Source: Flavobacterium sp. 123 (GTDB taxonomy: Bacteria > Bacteroidota > Bacteroidia > Flavobacteriales > Flavobacteriaceae). From it: a stretch of 64,000 nt of DNA. The stretch is taken from the NCBI RefSeq assembly GCF_003634825.1, contig NZ_RBXD01000001.1, forward strand, positions 394,501 through 458,500. The letters run 5' to 3'. The position numbers were made by a program, and so were the translations under genes. Below, in pieces: positions 63,972-64,000 of the stretch. Below the pieces are notes generated by a model. It had not been told where the DNA came from, ran no database searches, and saw only the letters and a program-made list of their open reading frames with translations. Position 1 is the stretch's first letter, and each line of letters begins with the position of its first letter.

Positions 63972-64000
63972 ATGATTACAATACAAGAAGCTAAAACAAA
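63972..64000 (+). CDS. Start of a partial gene at the right edge
   Basis: An ATG at 63972 opens a frame MITIQEAKT that runs to the window end. Only 9 residues are visible. The opening resembles those of molybdopterin molybdotransferase proteins, but this is too short to name. Confidence 0.3.

Overview
The window is AT-rich DNA from a member of the Bacteroidota, most likely a Flavobacterium-like Flavobacteriaceae. The support is a SusC/SusD-type polysaccharide utilisation locus, -7 boxes of the Bacteroidota form TAnnTTTG in front of several genes, many lipoproteins of the SusD type, DUF4834 and YaiO-type proteins, and the general gene style. No rRNA, tRNA or CRISPR array was seen. All product calls come from reading motifs; no database search was run.

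Region 1 (1 to about 21690) is an accessory block. At the left edge, on the minus strand, lie an excisionase-like helix-turn-helix protein and a large partial protein with motifs like a family A polymerase, which suggests a replicating or integrating element. Divergent from them is a tightly packed plus-strand defence block (2111-14469): a SNF2-type helicase with a PLD-like N-terminus, a DUF4391 protein, a type III methyltransferase (Mod), a type III restriction subunit (Res), a 74-residue protein, then a SIR2 protein and a HerA-like ATPase. The last two match the SIR2-HerA (Nezha) antiphage architecture. Next come small mobile-element genes, two XRE regulators, a serine recombinase next to a 12-bp inverted repeat, a 0.7-kb structured non-coding stretch, and a lipoprotein/MORN-like secreted pair. 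The block ends with a complete TIGR02757 gene on the minus strand that abuts a truncated, diverged TIGR02757 C-terminus on the plus strand. I read this as the right boundary of an insertion that broke the resident gene and carries a replacement copy.

Region 2 (22400-38758) looks like ordinary chromosome. It holds an operon for an exported polysaccharide (HEAT-repeat membrane protein, processive GT2, YaiO-type outer-membrane protein, response regulator), a DEAD-box helicase, a lactonase-like propeller protein, and an operon of a BatA-type protein, a dihydroorotase homologue that has lost metal ligands, a small membrane protein and an esterase. It continues with an MBL-fold hydrolase, a conserved 487-residue protein, a Bcp peroxiredoxin, an endonuclease III without iron-sulphur cysteines, and an ECF-like sigma factor with a small downstream protein.

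Region 3 (39038-53054) is a complete locus for beta-glucan (probably laminarin-like beta-1,3-glucan) use, all on the minus strand: membrane-anchored LuxR-type regulator, SusC, SusD, a PKD-containing surface glycan-binding lipoprotein, a GH16 lipoprotein, a GH3 lipoprotein and a second GH16. The outer-membrane proteins would bind and cut the glucan at the surface and import oligomers, which GH3 reduces to glucose.

Region 4 (53262-64000) holds uvrA, a flippase and a glycosyltransferase of cell-surface glycan synthesis, a two-gene nucleotidyltransferase pair resembling a toxin-antitoxin or abortive-infection module, a YfhO-type membrane protein, a DUF4834 protein, a probable outer-membrane protein and the first codons of another gene.
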